In this document: positions 10,150-22,227 of the stretch, in pieces
How positions within the stretch are numbered: position 1 is the first letter of the stretch
Layout of the letters: each line of letters starts with the position of its first letter
Origin: Gliomastix tumulicola
Taxonomy: Eukaryota; Ascomycota; Sordariomycetes; Hypocreales; Bionectriaceae
Direction of reading: 5' to 3'
Length of the DNA: 64,000 bases
Assembly (NCBI GenBank): GCA_001599755.1
Contig: BCHX01000001.1
Coordinates: forward strand, 5,332,001-5,396,000
Notes under the pieces: model-generated
Told to the model about the DNA's origin: nothing
Database searches by the model: none
Seen by the model: the letters and a program-made list of their open reading frames with translations, nothing else
Position numbers and translations under genes: made by a program

Positions 10150-11349
10150 CGAAAACACAGCATGGCGCATTCCGAAGTCCTCTCTTCACTGATACATCAC
10201 TTGCTGTAATGTGTGATGGGTTCAATTAAGAAGTTCGTTCATGTTGTGGCATGGTAGTCGGGTGGTTTTGAGTGTGATGTGGCGCTTGTGGCTTGTGGCT
10301 GATACGCGAAGGTTTCGGGATATTTACCACGTTGACAACGGTCTAAACGGGCATTTGAGCCGCGCGTGGCCCAACGGCCGCATGGACCGCTCGTAAAAGG
10401 AAGGGATGCAGCGGACACGACATGGTGCTTCCGCAGCGGAAGCAATTAACACTGTGCGACATGCGAGCAGGCGAGATGACGTGCGCGTCAGCCACCCGTG
10501 ATCACAAACATTTCGGGGCTGCTGGCCTGCTCAGCTCGTAATGAGATTGCTGTCGCGGGAAGCGACGTTTCCCCACTGAAAAGTTCACTCGCACGCCTTC
10601 AACACGAGAACTGGCTGTGCCCCTGACGATGCCGCTTTTGGGGGTGGGATTGGGATTGACCGTCGATCACTGGCTAATGGCCGCTGAAGCGCCCTGGAGA
10701 TGCTGGACCTGGGTGCTGAACGGCAAAAGCAGCAGTACCAGCTAGTCCCCTTTGGGGCCCAGGGTGCTCCTTTTTGGCATGCCAAGACCGGTCCAGCCCA
10801 GCGACAAGCCCCCCTCTGTGCATGTCTCGAGGGAAGGAACCACTGGGACCTGCGTTAAGAGATTGATGAGGGAAAGGCAGCCCTCTCCTAAAATCTCCCT
10901 CCCTGAAGCCCGACTGGAACCTCACTTCGAATCCATCACAAACCCCCCCCCCCAAGCCATGACCGTTCTGTAGCCTTCATTTCTTCCGCTATAGATCGCG
11001 TCCCCCTTTTTTTCCGCATCGTATTTTTCTCTCTTCACGCACTCTCGCTTCTGTACTCTTGGTCTCTCCTTATTTTTCGAAGCATTGCATTTTTAAACAT
11101 CACCCACGTTCGTTCTCTCGATTCACCCTTCCCCCCGGGTCGACCGCGTCACATCGTCCTCACGAAACACAAGAAGCCTCCACCGGATCTCCCTTTGCAT
11201 TCCTGTATCACCCTCGGACAAAATCGCCTCCCACCTCTTACTCCCCCGGACGATTTGCGACTGTTCGGCGCCCTCAGCACCTTTTCCCCTTCGACAGTGA
11301 CATCCCCCAACCACTGGGATCGCGAAACGCCGACATCACGATCGCAGCC
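10150..11349. other. Long promoter/leader region of the CSI2-like gene
   Basis: This 1.2-kb stretch separates the broken gene from the CSI2-like gene, both on plus. From about 10900 it becomes strongly C/T-rich with a run of C at 10946-10956, typical of a fungal transcription start region. A five-codon upstream frame (ATG ACC GTT CTG TAG) lies just after that C run and may lie in the leader. No gene is seen. Confidence 0.5.
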
Positions 11350-12477
11350 ATGTCGACAATCGTCTACCTCCCGCGGCGGAACAAGCGCTCGCTCATGGCG
11401 ACGCTGGCTGCCACCGCCCTCGTCGCAGTGACGCCGGTCTTTGCTCAGGATAACAACAACAATGCGGAGTCTAGCACGGCTACCGGAGACAACAACAGTT
11501 CCGAGCCGACCAATACAAACACAAGGGACAACGCGGAGAGTTCTACGACAGAGGAACCCCCGGCGGAGACTTCATCAACGGAGGCCGAGTCATCAACGAC
11601 GGAGGAGGAAAGCAGCACCACGACGGAGGAGGAATCGAGCACCACCACAGAGGAGACTTCGACCACCACCACCACCGAGACCACCACGACTGCCGCCAAC
11701 TCGCAGCCCACAGACGATAGTCCTGGTATCACCGATCATCCTACTCTGACCAGAGGACTCGGTATTCCAGAGTACCCTGCTCCCACGGTTCCGCCCACCA
11801 ATCACGCTCCGTTCATGCAGCACTCGACGGCTCCCAACGGCACTGTCTTCATCGCGGTCGGCGCTATTCTGGGCGCCATCTGCGCCGCTGTTCTGATCTG
11901 GCGCCTCATTGTCAGCTGCATGCTGCACCGCTCCGTCGACCGCGCCGCCAAGCAGCAGATTGACGCCAACAGCAAGGCCGGCTTCCCTGCGCCGCCCGCC
12001 CCCTTCTACAAGTACACCGACCAAGCCTCCACCATGTCGCTCTCCCAGGCCCGCGGAAACCGCAAGTCCCGTGGGCCCGTTCCGTCCGCCAACCTCAGCC
12101 AGTCGAACCTCTTCTTCTCCCCTACAGCTGCCGGCCAGGGCAACGGCGGCAACCGCGCGTCTGCTTACCTGCCGTCAGGCTTCTACGCCGCAGGAGCCGG
12201 AAACCCGAGCCACGGCCACTCCATCAGCTTGACGAACCTCCGACCCGACTCCCGCGGCCACGGTGCACGGGATAGCCGCATCACACCGCCCGACTCGCCC
12301 TCCTTCGCAGGCAGGAGAGATATGAGCGGCAGCTCCCTCCACCTACCACCCCAAGCCGGCCAGCGAGCACCCAGCGCGTACCTCGAGGACCTCCTCGCAG
12401 ACGATCCCAGCGCCCTGCCGCCGCCGCACTCCCCGCCATCAGCCGGGCCGACACGGTCCCCCACGAACCGATTTTAG
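11350..12477 (+). CDS. CSI2-like Ser/Thr-rich single-pass membrane protein
   Basis: This is a single exon of 375 codons. The 11350 ATG is the first in its frame; the frame is open further upstream but has no ATG. It starts with a basic stretch (PRRNKRS) and a hydrophobic signal (LMATLAATALVAVTPVFA), then a Ser/Thr/Glu/Asn-rich ectodomain with repeated EESSTTTEE units (about residues 35-125) that should be heavily O-mannosylated. A conserved block NHAPFMQHSTAPNGTVFIAVGAILGAICAAVLIWRLIVSCMLHRSVDRAA holds the one membrane segment (about 160-185). The cytoplasmic tail has PAPPAPFYKYTDQAS, NLFFSPTAAGQG and AYLPSGFYAAGAG, which I know from Aspergillus proteins annotated CSI2. Yeast Csi2 was linked to Chs3/cell-wall function and the vacuole; the role here is inferred. 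Confidence 0.75.
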   Translation: MSTIVYLPRRNKRSLMATLAATALVAVTPVFAQDNNNNAESSTATGDNNSSEPTNTNTRDNAESSTTEEPPAETSSTEAESSTTEEESSTTTEEESSTTTEETSTTTTTETTTTAANSQPTDDSPGITDHPTLTRGLGIPEYPAPTVPPTNHAPFMQHSTAPNGTVFIAVGAILGAICAAVLIWRLIVSCMLHRSVDRAAKQQIDANSKAGFPAPPAPFYKYTDQASTMSLSQARGNRKSRGPVPSANLSQSNLFFSPTAAGQGNGGNRASAYLPSGFYAAGAGNPSHGHSISLTNLRPDSRGHGARDSRITPPDSPSFAGRRDMSGSSLHLPPQAGQRAPSAYLEDLLADDPSALPPPHSPPSAGPTRSPTNRF

Positions 12478-13276
12478 GAAACGCGGGGTCCGCATCGGCG
12501 CGTGTGGCTTACTTCTTCATGGTCTAAATGTGCGCGGCGTGTACTCAGAGCAGAGATCGGCTCATGGCGTCAGGGGTTACGTTTCAATTTCAGAGGTTGG
12601 CCTTGGGGGCCGTCGTCCTCCCTGCCAGACCCGTAATAACAGCAAATGTCTCTTTTCCTTTTTCTTTGGTCTTCTGGGTGAGTACCGGCTGGATATTGGT
12701 GGCTGGTTTCCAAGGCTCGCCCGTGTGAGAAAAGCTATCATGGCCTTGCGATCTCTTTCGTTCTTTCCTTTCAGGGAGGGGTCTTCACTGTAACAGAGGG
12801 GGTTTGGTCTGGACAGTCAGGGGCGTATCCTATTTATTTTTTTTCACCTCAGGATTGCGAGTATATATGTTTAGCCTTGATATGGAGTTACGGAATATCT
12901 CAATAGAAACTTGACCACGATTGTCCTGATGCTATTTGAAGTCTTTAGATGTTATAACTTAGTAGGCATTGCAGGTGCGCGTATGGTTACTGGTATATAT
13001 AGTTGAGAATAGTTTCAGTCCAGGTTCAGATGCTTGAGAAGGCGCTGATTAATGCGACATGAAATGAAGTCAATAACGAGCTGGCTTTTCTCTATATACA
13101 AAAAGATAGGTAGAGGAAGGTGATTACATCAAACATGAATATCCAAGAACTCTTATATATGGCGTCAAAATGACAAACCATCCAACGCTGTCACCCCTTT
13201 TCTAACCAAATATATACAAGCCGCCACCCGATCATGACGAGCCGTCCAATATCAAACAAGTTTCCAAAAGGGGAGA
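12478..13276. other. Convergent 3' region between the CSI2-like gene and the ABC transporter
   Basis: These 799 bp hold the two 3' ends. The right part (12840-13250) is AT-rich with several TATATA-type runs that can serve as 3'-end signals on either strand. No coding signal is seen. Confidence 0.5.
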
Positions 13277-16200
13277 CTATAGCGCCTGCATCTCCTCCCT
13301 CGCGCCCCGGATATCCTCGAGCCGGATACCGCTGCGGTCGCACATACTCCTGAAGATGCCGTCCTCTTTCTTCCACAGCTCCAGGGGGCTGTCCAGCTCG
13401 GCGATCTGCCCGGCGTCCATGACGCAGATGCGATCGTACCCGACAATGGTGCGCAGCCGGTGAGCAATACAGAGGAGAGTCTTGCCGCGGAATCCTGTAG
13501 CAATGGTGCTCTGGATCTTGGTGTCTGTCTCCATGTCGACGGAGGACGTAGCCTCGTCGCAGACGATAATCTGGGAGCCACGGACGAGGGCGCGGGCGAG
13601 GGCCATGAGCTGGCGCTGGCCGAGGGAGAAGTTGAGACCGTCCTCCTCGACGACGCTGTCGAGGTGGATGCCCGCGTCAGCCCTGCGGTCGTCAATAGCA
13701 GCATCTGCAGGGACGAGGCCGGATTGGCGGAGGGCATGCCAAAGGTCCATGTCGTTATGCTCGTGGAAAGGATCCAGGTTGGAGCGGACCGTGCCCTTGA
13801 AGAGGGTAGGATCTTGGGGAATGATGGCGAGGCGAGAACGGAGATCGTAGAGGCCGATGGTCGAGATATTGAGGCCGTCGATGGTGATGGAACCGCTGGA
13901 TATCTCGACGAGACGGAAGAGCGTGCTCATGATGGAAGACTTGCCCGCGCCCGTCCGTCCAACGATGCCTATCCTCTCGCCTCCCTTGACGTGCATGGAA
14001 AGGCCCTTGAGGACGAGGGGCAGGTTTTCACGGTACCGCATCTCGACGTTGTTGAAGATGATCTCACCCTTCTCGGGCCAGCTGGGGCGAACGTCGACCG
14101 TGTGAAGCGGCGCCTCCTCCTCGAGAGATGTTCCATAGTACTGCAGACGCTCGACAGCGTTCATGCCGTTCTCGACCTCAGCAAGCTGACGGACTGCAAA
14201 CTGGAGCATTTGGACGATGGAGAGGATGTAGCTGAGCACGAGACCACCGATAGAGGGATTGACGCTGAATCGAGACGTGACGACGAGAATGCCGACGGTA
14301 AATACAAGAGCGTTACCGATTGTGTCGAGACGAAGCGACAGCCAACGCTGGTTGGAGAAGGTGATGTAATAGGCAGCGTTCATGCTGTCAATGGACAAGC
14401 GCAGGTCCGCGAGGAAGCGGTCCTTAAGCCCATACGCCCGGATAGAGGCAGCACCGGAGAGGCCCTCGCCAAACTTGGCGAACACGTGAGAGCGCAGGAG
14501 CGACTCGTAGCGCTTCACCTCTCGAGCGGACGTGCGGTAGTAACCCGCGGCGAGGATGAAAAGAGTGTAGAGCGGGACGAGGGCAACGGCGAAGAAGTGG
14601 AAGTAGGCGATGATGAGGGCAAAGACCGAGGTAATCATCCCGAGGGTGAAGAAGTACATCCTCATGGCATCGGTCAGAGTGTTGTCCATGACGTCCACGT
14701 CGCGAGAGAAGCGGTTCGTGATACGGCCGAGGGGCGTCGTGTCGAAGAAGGACATGGGAGCGCGGAGAACGCGAGTGACAGCCTTGCGCAGCATGACCTT
14801 GCTGGACTTTGTGCCGAGGACGGAGAGCAGGACCGAGAAGACGTACATCAGAATGGCCTGCATGCCACCTAGCCCTGCGTAGGCACCGATGTACTGCCCC
14901 TTGGCGAAGCCAAACTCATCTGAAGTCCACCAGGAGAGCCACAGACTGGTGACGATGTTGGATCCCTGAGAGAGAATAAGAAGGAAAATCAAGAGAGGAG
15001 CATTGAAGTATGACCCCGAGGCACGGACGTAGGCACCATAGACAGACCACGGCACACTAGCGATGGCGCGTTCTTCTTGCTGCATGAGGCCAGGGGCCTT
15101 CTTCTTCTTCTTCTTTTGGCCATCATCTTGACCGGCCTCCTTCTCCTCCTCGTCTTCCTCGTCGTCCTCCTTCTTCTTCTCGACCGCTGTGGTCTCCATC
15201 AACTGCTGGAAGCCCTTGTGCTGGCTCATGAGGTTGTCGAATGTGTCGATGGCCTGGATCTTGCCGCCCTCCATCCATACGATGCGGTCACAGCGGTTCA
15301 ACACCCACAATTGATGTGTTGCGAGAACGCGGCATTTGTTCTTCATAAGACCCAGGATGGCGTTGTCAAAGATGTGACGACCAACGTGGGCATCCACAGC
15401 GCTCAAGGGATCGTCCATAAGAACGATGTCGGCGTCGAAGTAGATGGCCCTTGCAATGTTCAGACGCTGCTTCTGTCCACCAGAAATGGTGATGCCGCGC
15501 TCGCCGATCTCGGTCTGGTCGCCGTTCGGAAGCATATCGATATCTGCCTCGAGGGAGCAGCTATAAGACACAGTTAGCTATGAAGGGAGATGCTCGACGT
15601 AAGGCTTAGAGTACTCACGCATGCACGACGGTATTGTACCACGATTTATCGTAGTCCTTGCCAAAGGTGATGTTCTTCCGCAGTGTCGTGTTCTGGATGA
15701 AGGCGTACTGAGGGCAGAAGGCTCTCGAGGCCCCAAACACCATCTCGCCCCCAGTCTTACGCATGTCACCGGCGAGAGCGCCGAGAAGAGAACTCTTACC
15801 ACTTCCGACGCCACCAATGACAGCGATGAGTTCGTTGCGGCCAATCGACAGGTTGAGGTCCTGAAGCTTGAAAGGCTCACGTTCCTCCTGCAAGGTGCTG
15901 GCTTCGTCCTGTCCGGATGAGGCAGACCGAGATGAGTCCTGCTGTGTTTGTGCCGACGTTTTCTCGACAACCTTGTCTTTGCCGTCGGCAGGCTTCGTTT
16001 TACCCTTCTCTCCGCCCTCTTTCTCCTCGGCCTGGCCAGAGGTCTTCTCCCACGTAAAAGAAGCATTGCTCAGCTCAAGGGCCTCGTGCATGTCCTCTTT
16101 CAGAAGAAACTCTTCGTGCTGCTCCTCCTCCATCAGGAACTCTTGGATTCTCTTCACCGAGGACCAAGCATCAATGGTCTGACCGAGAACCATGGGAAGC

Positions 16201-17984
16201 AAGTTGAGAGGGATTCGAAGACCGTTGAAAAGAGCGAGAGAGGAGAAGATCTCAGCAGCCGGCAAGTCTGGGTTGGTGAAAGAGTAGCAGATGAAGGACA
16301 GCATGGAGGCGAAGATAGGAAGAGACATGCTGATGGCGTTGATGGCGTTTCTGGTGGCAAGGAGGATCTGGATGGAGTGAATCTCCTTGTCTCGGTACTC
16401 TCCAAGGCGCTCCAGGAAGGCATTCTCCCATCCAAAGAATTTGACGAAGCGGACAGAGTGCAGAATCTCCTGGGTCAGCGACACTCGCTGATCGGTGATC
16501 TTGTTGATCGCCTTTCTGCGGGCTAGGAGGCGACGGATAGCATTGGTCAGGAACGGAGTACCGATGACGAGAAGGGCGAAACCAGCCAGCGCGTTGTAGG
16601 ACAGGTTGATGAGCAGGAGGACGAGTGTGATGATGAGAGAGACCGGTGATGTCCACAGCATGTGGAATAGAGCACAGGCCTGATCTATTCGGTATGTGTC
16701 GACGCTCATGAGGTTGGTGATTCGACCATTCCCCCAACCGATGCTAGGCTCAGGTTGCTTCGGCTGGGGCTTGGGCTTGGGCTTCCGACCCAATCGCCAC
16801 CATTTCTTAGGCTCTGGCTTCTCCTCCTCCTCCGGGGCTTGGGCAGCCTCCTTGTTCGCGTCACCATCCTTCGGCACCGCTCCAGCTCTCGCTCGGCCAG
16901 AGATAACCATGGACTTTTCGTAGATGAGCCCGATCAGAACGGCACGAGACTGACCACCAATCATCATACCACGATAGATGAAGTGGTTGATACCAAGACT
17001 CTGAATGACCTGCATGATAGTGACAGCGATCGCGATGCCAATTCCCTTGCTAACGGATGGCGCACTCTGACCCAGTTTATCGGCAATCCATGCCTCGCTG
17101 GCGAACTGGATTAGATATCGCAGGACAAAGGGGGCAAGCGTCTGGAGAATGGTGGCGATGAGAGCGGAAAGGCCGCCGATCCAAAACTCCTTGAAATAGG
17201 CCTCATGAAGCGCCCAGATGAGGGGATGCTTATCGCCTCGCTTGACTCGCTTGTCGAAGGACGCCTTGACTCTGACGGTCATGGGCTCGACAGCCCTGGA
17301 GGGATTGACGGACCAGATATCCTTGGGGTGAAGTTGGCGTTTGTAGCCGGTCTAAGGCACAATGTGTTAGTTATAGTGCTCTTCAGACAATGGGTTGCTT
17401 GCGACTGAGACATGCATGGGCTCAGAGCCTCATTGCGACGCTGTTTCAATGATATCCAGGTACCACCAGGTCAAAGACAAGGATACAACAAGCAATAGAC
17501 AACATACCGTCATAAGAGGCGCCATCCAGGCAAACGTCAACAAACTCCAAAAACCAGCGCTCGCCTCCCTCGACACCGCCGGCTCCTCAGGGATCGGAGG
17601 TACCTTCCCCCATCGCAACGGGTTCAGTTTGCTGTGCCACGACTTCGGCCGGTTCAAGTCCTCCACGCCAGTCACGCCGGTGGCAGCGCTCGTGTCGGTG
17701 GCATAGCTCTTGGTCTGCGTGAGGTGAGCCTGCTGTCGCTGTCGGCCGTCACTCGAGCCCTCCCCATTTCCGTCATCATCGTCGCTCGTGCTATCGGCGC
17801 GCCGCTCCTCGATCTTCTCGATCTTGTCCACCTCCTTGTCCTCAAGCGAGCGCCCGACCTCGGCTTTCTCGTCCAAGGACGCCCTCAGATCGCGCTCGTC
17901 ATGGCTGCGCGTGGGCTCCAGAGCGGCGGCGAGCGTGTCCGGAGGCTGTCGCAGCTGCTCATCCTTCTCGTCGAATCCTGACAT
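13277..17984 (-). CDS. Yor1-type ABC transporter, subfamily C (full-size MRP-like multidrug exporter)
   Basis: Exons are 17984-17508, 17351-15619 and 15560-13277, coding for 1497 residues. Introns are 156 nt (GTATGT...CCTTAG) and 58 nt (GTGAGT...TTATAG). The layout is TMD-NBD-TMD-NBD without an extra N-terminal TMD, as in Yor1, which exports oligomycin and organic anions across the plasma membrane. NBD1 has Walker A GGVGSGKSS (about 671-679), signature ISGGQ (about 762-766) and Walker B IVLMDD, with Asp instead of the catalytic Glu. NBD2 has GRTGAGKSS (1271-1279), FSLGQ, IIVCDE with the Glu present, and H-loop His about 1437. So site 1 is degenerate and site 2 is canonical, as is normal in ABCC proteins. 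The linker is rich in Lys and Glu (KKKEDDEEDEEEKEAGQ). It stands alone, so the substrate cannot be inferred. Confidence 0.92.
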
Positions 17985-19872
17985 TCTTCAGGGACAGCCG
18001 AGAGAGCGCCGGCCCCTTTTCCCTTCCCGGTGAGTTACTTCGCCGTGAGTGAGATCCTAAACGGGCTCTCGCTCTCGCTTCGACAAATGTTCGGCGCTCT
18101 TTGGCCCGGCTAGTTCCCGGCAAGGCCGCTGGAAGCCAACAACAACCCAGCGCAAGTCAAGAGTTGGCCGTAGGTAGTAGCTAAGTTCTGGTGGCGAGTT
18201 CCTCGACCAGCTTGCTTTGTGTCGCTAACGCGCAACTGAGGAAGGAAGGAGTGAGTGACTCGTCGAACAAGGTACCTTCCCGCTCAAACCATTGATGTCA
18301 ACAGAGGAAGGAGCGACCCTGGAATGCTGGGGTACTAATAAAGCCAAGATAAAAACCAAGAAATCTCATTAACGGCGGGATTCGTGGACACGGGCACCAG
18401 AGCAGAACAGGCAAATAGAGAATAAACTGGAGAGGGAGGGGGATACAGCCTTTATTTGGATGGATCTTCCCTATGACTCTCTTTTTTTTTTACGACGAGT
18501 TACGAGTCCCCTTGCTTGTTTGTGACGATGGACAGTCGCATCTGTAGAAGTCCGAGGCCGATGCCTAGGCAGGGCTAGTGCTCTATTGAGCAAGCACTAT
18601 TATGGATAACCGGCTCGACAACGGTGGACTTTAATCACCAAGTCCGTGGTCGCCGACCAACCAGAGGGCCTACAATAGTCGATTATGGAGCAGATGCTCC
18701 TCCAGAAAACGAGGCAGCTGTCTCTATACGCGTAGTTTCCAACGTGGCGCTGGCCGTTGGAAACGAGGCTGCTTCAGTGGGCTGCTTCTGTTATGTGTGT
18801 ACACCGCAAGTCGTTAAACCTGCAGCTGCTGTCCCACGGCATCGACCAACCGCCGTCATCCGATCTCACTCGCCGAGATTGATTATCAATCCCTCTTCTC
18901 CCCTCCCGCCTGAAGTGGCACTGCCTAGGTATGGATTTGCTCGGTCCGTCCCCGTTGGCACTTTGTCCCCCAAGGGAATGTTCAGGTTTCAGGCAGGCAA
19001 AGGGAAATGTCCGAACCCTCCAACTCGGACCATCGGCTCTTTAGATCGCCTCAACTTTGCCTCCCCGCCTTTCCAGGGAAGCACTGCCTAGAACGTCCGC
19101 ATCGATGATTCACCTGGTTCGCCCGTTGCGGATTTCAAAGCATGCTCGGGGTAGTACGAGGCAGACGGAAGCCTGTTCGTGTTCCCTCGGTGACTTTTTT
19201 TTTTTTTTACTATCATTTACGGTCCCACGCCCTGTCATCTCTTTACTTGCGTCCCTAAGGCAAATAGTCTCCAAACCCCGGCCCTACCTGAGCCTGAATC
19301 CCGTCTCCGATCATCCAGACTCCCAGCAGGACTGCCCAACCGCACTTTTGTAAATGGGCACACCCGTGACTGCTGCAAAGGTCGCTACTGCGGCTGCTAA
19401 CTGCGTAGCCAAACCATCCCATTGGCTCACACGCCGAGGGAGTCATCGTCGGGGGATTTTGTTGAGAAAGAGTCATCAGCAGTTCTGCATGTAATTACGG
19501 ATGATTCATAGATCGGATCGTCTACCATCCCCGTCTGGGCTGCAAAGCGCACAGCACCCAGGGCGCCCAATTAGCCTGTCAAGCAGCCAATGGTCCCTCT
19601 TGCTGGCCGGCGCCGAACCGGCAAGACGGAGTTAAAGATCCAGAGAGCTTCGAGTGAGCGGATGTCCCAAAAATGGCTTAGTCATCAGACACCTCGCATA
19701 GCGTGTGGGGCAGCTCGGATTCGCATTGGTGGGACTTTGGCAGAAACTCAAGAAAGCACAAGCTTTCACTTCAAGGGTCCAGAACTGAACGAGCCCTGGG
19801 TGATGTGCATCGACACTCGATAAAAGAGAAAACACAAAAGGGCGCGGCCAGTCGTATACATCCCCACACATC
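17985..19872. other. Divergent intergenic region ABC transporter / csl4
   Basis: This 1.9-kb region sits between two genes read outwards. It contains AGGTACCT at 18270-18277 and T runs at 18482-18491 and 19196-19208. Short open frames such as 18624-19091 have no protein-like character. It probably holds the transporter's promoter and possibly untranslated exons. Confidence 0.5.
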
Positions 19873-20584
19873 ATGACAGCCAACGACGTCCCCCAGACAG
19901 CTCTCCCGGGCAGGATCCTAGGCCCCATCACCAGATATGCCCCCGGTCCGGGCACACACATCCACCAGGGCAATGTCGTCTCGTCTGTTATGGGCCACGT
20001 CTCGGTGCAGGGCGGCACACCGGCGCCGGTGAGCCTGCTCGGCCCGGCGAAGAGGCTCAACAAGATCACAGGACTCTCTGCGAGCGGCGCCGCGGCTGAG
20101 CTAGCCACTATCAGCGTGAGCAGGCACGGTGGTCGGAGGGACATCCTGCCGGACGTGGGACATGTCGTCCTTGCGCGGGTGCTGCGGTTGATGCCTCGGC
20201 AGGCCATCGTCGTGATCCAGCAGGTTGAAGGGACGGTGCTGCAGACGGAGTGGCAGGGTGTGATCCGGGTCCAGGACGTGAGGGCCACTGAGAAGGATAA
20301 GGTCAAGATTCACGAGTCTTTCAAGCCTGGAGACATCGTGAAGGCAAAAGTGGTATGTTTTGTTTGTGCCTCTGCGTCTCGGGCGATCGATGTTAACGAA
20401 GCATCAAATGCAGATCTCACTAGGTGACCAGGCAAACTACTATCTATCAACAACGTCAAACGAGCTTGGTGTCATCATGGCAACGAGCGATGCTGGCAAC
20501 GACATGGTGCCGCTCAGCTGGAAGGAGTACCAGGACACCGAGACGGGCGCCACGGAGCTTCGCAAGGTCGCGAAGCCGAATTGA
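19873..20584 (+). CDS. csl4: Exosome complex cap subunit Csl4
   Basis: Exons are 19873-20352 and 20414-20584, coding for 216 residues. The 61-nt intron (GTATGT...AATGCAG) falls between Val and Ile at a codon boundary. Csl4 is one of the three S1/KH cap proteins on the nine-subunit RNA exosome, the 3'-5' RNA decay machine of nucleus and cytoplasm. The N-terminal domain shows ALPGRILGPITRYAPGPGTHIHQGNVVSSVMGHV. The S1 fold follows with DILPDVGHVVLARVLRLMPRQAIVVIQQVEG and FKPGDIVKAKVISLGDQANYYLSTTSNELGVIMA. The C-terminal part has the typical GNDMVPLSWKEYQD ending and the family length. No zinc-ribbon cysteines are seen at the C-terminus, as in other fungal versions. Confidence 0.92.
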
Positions 20585-21417
20585 TCGCAGTAGCAGAGAC
20601 ATCGGCATTCAACTGTGCTGTTCATGCGACTAGCACTACTCCCCTCGGCACTCGATTCCGGGACAAACTCAGGAACATTCCTTGAGAGAAGGTGTCCTGA
20701 AAGAAATCACCTGCCGTGACGCAGCCTGGCATTCTCAATTGCATGATCAATCCCCGACAAATAGCAGAAGGGAAGAAACGGCAGCAAGTCCTGTCAACTG
20801 GTCATACGATGCACATGCTGCTGCTTACGAGGGTCTTGCACATCCGAGACATGGAAGTCAGGAAATGGAGTGCGCAAAGATACCCAGATACGAATAAACA
20901 ACACAAGATAGAATTGTAAACATGCACATGCTCCATGGCATGTCTTGCAAATAAAATGAAAATTCACATTCATCAAAATTCACGAGTGACTGTGCAGCAG
21001 CAACAAGGAATGTCGTCAAATGAGAGGCACCACCGCCACGTGCCGCCGGAGCCAAGTATTTCCACCCTCCAGGTCAGGTACCTCGAAGAGCCGGGGGGGA
21101 ATCTCCAACCTGCAACAAAAACCACAGCCACAGGCAACACGAACCACCGCGCACGAGCCTTCCTAAAATAGACCGGCAACTTCAATCCCTTTTACGAACC
21201 GAATTTCCTGCCCCTTGCGAAACTTTCCTTTACGGCGGGCTATATCCTCTTGCTTCGACGACGGCTGGCTACTTATGTGTCCTCCCGCTTTCCTGTAATT
21301 CCCAACTGAACCCGACGCCGAGCGAACGATACCTTAGACAAGCGAGATTCTACATGCACGGCACACGACCACCGCCGAGACCGACCTGAACGCACTACTA
21401 CCTAATACCAACCGGCC
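20585..21417. other. Intergenic region csl4 to sec2-like gene
   Basis: These 833 bp hold the csl4 3' end and the promoter and leader of the next gene, with AGGTACCT at 21076-21083. No gene is seen. Confidence 0.5.
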
Positions 21418-22227
21418 ATGTCGTCGACCATGGTCGTGACAATGGCCTCCCCGCCCACACCACCATCCCTCAAACCAGACACCACCGACATGCCACCACT
21501 ACAACCGACAGCCTGCTGCCCCAACTGCGGCGACGCCTCCCTCCTCCCCTCGGTCGAGCAGACACAGGCCGAGCTCGTGCAGGCCCACGCCCGCATCGCC
21601 GAGCTGGAGGCACAGGTCCGCATGCTCAACGAGAAGGCCACCGCCGCCGTGGACCGCTGGGCCGACTACGAGGACGAGCTGTCGAAGCTCCGTGCAGCAG
21701 CAACAGCAGCAGCAGCAACACAGCAGAGAGACGAGACGCCGCCGCCCCCGCCGCCGAAGGGAGTCGAGGTTGTGAAGGAGCAGGCGTCGTCCCCGCCGCA
21801 CCTGGCAAGATCGCAGTCCCTGCTACAGTCGAGCACGAACCGGATATCGCAGTTCCTCTCGCGCAGCATGACGGCACCTATAGGCACGCGTGCTGAGCAG
21901 CGACCGAATACCACCAGCGGCGGCGGCGGCAGCAGCGGCGCCCCCGCGACGAACGAGGACCTCCTCGAGGCGCTGAACCGCGAGCAGCAGCTGCGTAAGC
22001 TCGCGGAGGGCAAGCTCGTGACGACGAGCCTCGAGGTCGAGGAGCTGAGCGTCACGCTGTTTGAGCAGGCCAACGAGATGGTCGCGGACGAGCGGCGGGC
22101 GCGCGCGAAGCTGGAGGAGCGCGTCGGGGAGCTCGAGCGGAGAGACAAGGACAAGAGGCGGCGGTTGGAGAAGCTGGAGATGGCTATGGCGCGCATCGAG
22201 AGGGTGCGGGCGCTGCTGGAGGAGTAA
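21418..22227 (+). CDS. Short Sec2-domain protein, probable Rab (Sec4-type) guanine nucleotide exchange factor
   Basis: This is a single exon of 269 codons. Residues about 33-40 contain CCPNCGD, a CxxC pair. A first coiled coil spans about 46-95 (QTQAELVQAHARIAELEAQVRML, then DRWADYEDELSKL). A proline-rich linker follows, then a Ser-rich segment, and a second long coiled coil from about 180 to the end: NEDLLEALNREQQLRKLAEGKL, then TTSLEVEELSVTLFEQANEMVADERRARAKLEERV. That block matches the Sec2p exchange-factor helix pair, where SLFEEANxMV is the Rab-contact segment. Yeast Sec2 is much longer; this protein ends right after the GEF helices and lacks the C-terminal Golgi/exocyst-targeting part. 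It should act on a Sec4-like GTPase in secretory vesicle transport to the tip; this is inferred from the domain. Confidence 0.8.
   Translation: MSSTMVVTMASPPTPPSLKPDTTDMPPLQPTACCPNCGDASLLPSVEQTQAELVQAHARIAELEAQVRMLNEKATAAVDRWADYEDELSKLRAAATAAAATQQRDETPPPPPPKGVEVVKEQASSPPHLARSQSLLQSSTNRISQFLSRSMTAPIGTRAEQRPNTTSGGGGSSGAPATNEDLLEALNREQQLRKLAEGKLVTTSLEVEELSVTLFEQANEMVADERRARAKLEERVGELERRDKDKRRRLEKLEMAMARIERVRALLEE

Noticed and set aside
13460..14872. Long plus-strand open frame of 470 codons
   Set aside because: It lies antisense to the conserved NBD2 and second TMD of the ABC transporter; it is a codon-bias shadow with no family features.
13277..17984. ABC transporter as a sign of a secondary-metabolite cluster
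   Set aside because: No PKS, NRPS, terpene synthase, P450 or cluster regulator lies nearby; neighbours are housekeeping genes.
18624..19091. Plus-strand open frame of 155 codons between the ABC transporter and csl4
   Set aside because: No protein-like pattern and no homologue recognised; more likely promoter DNA.
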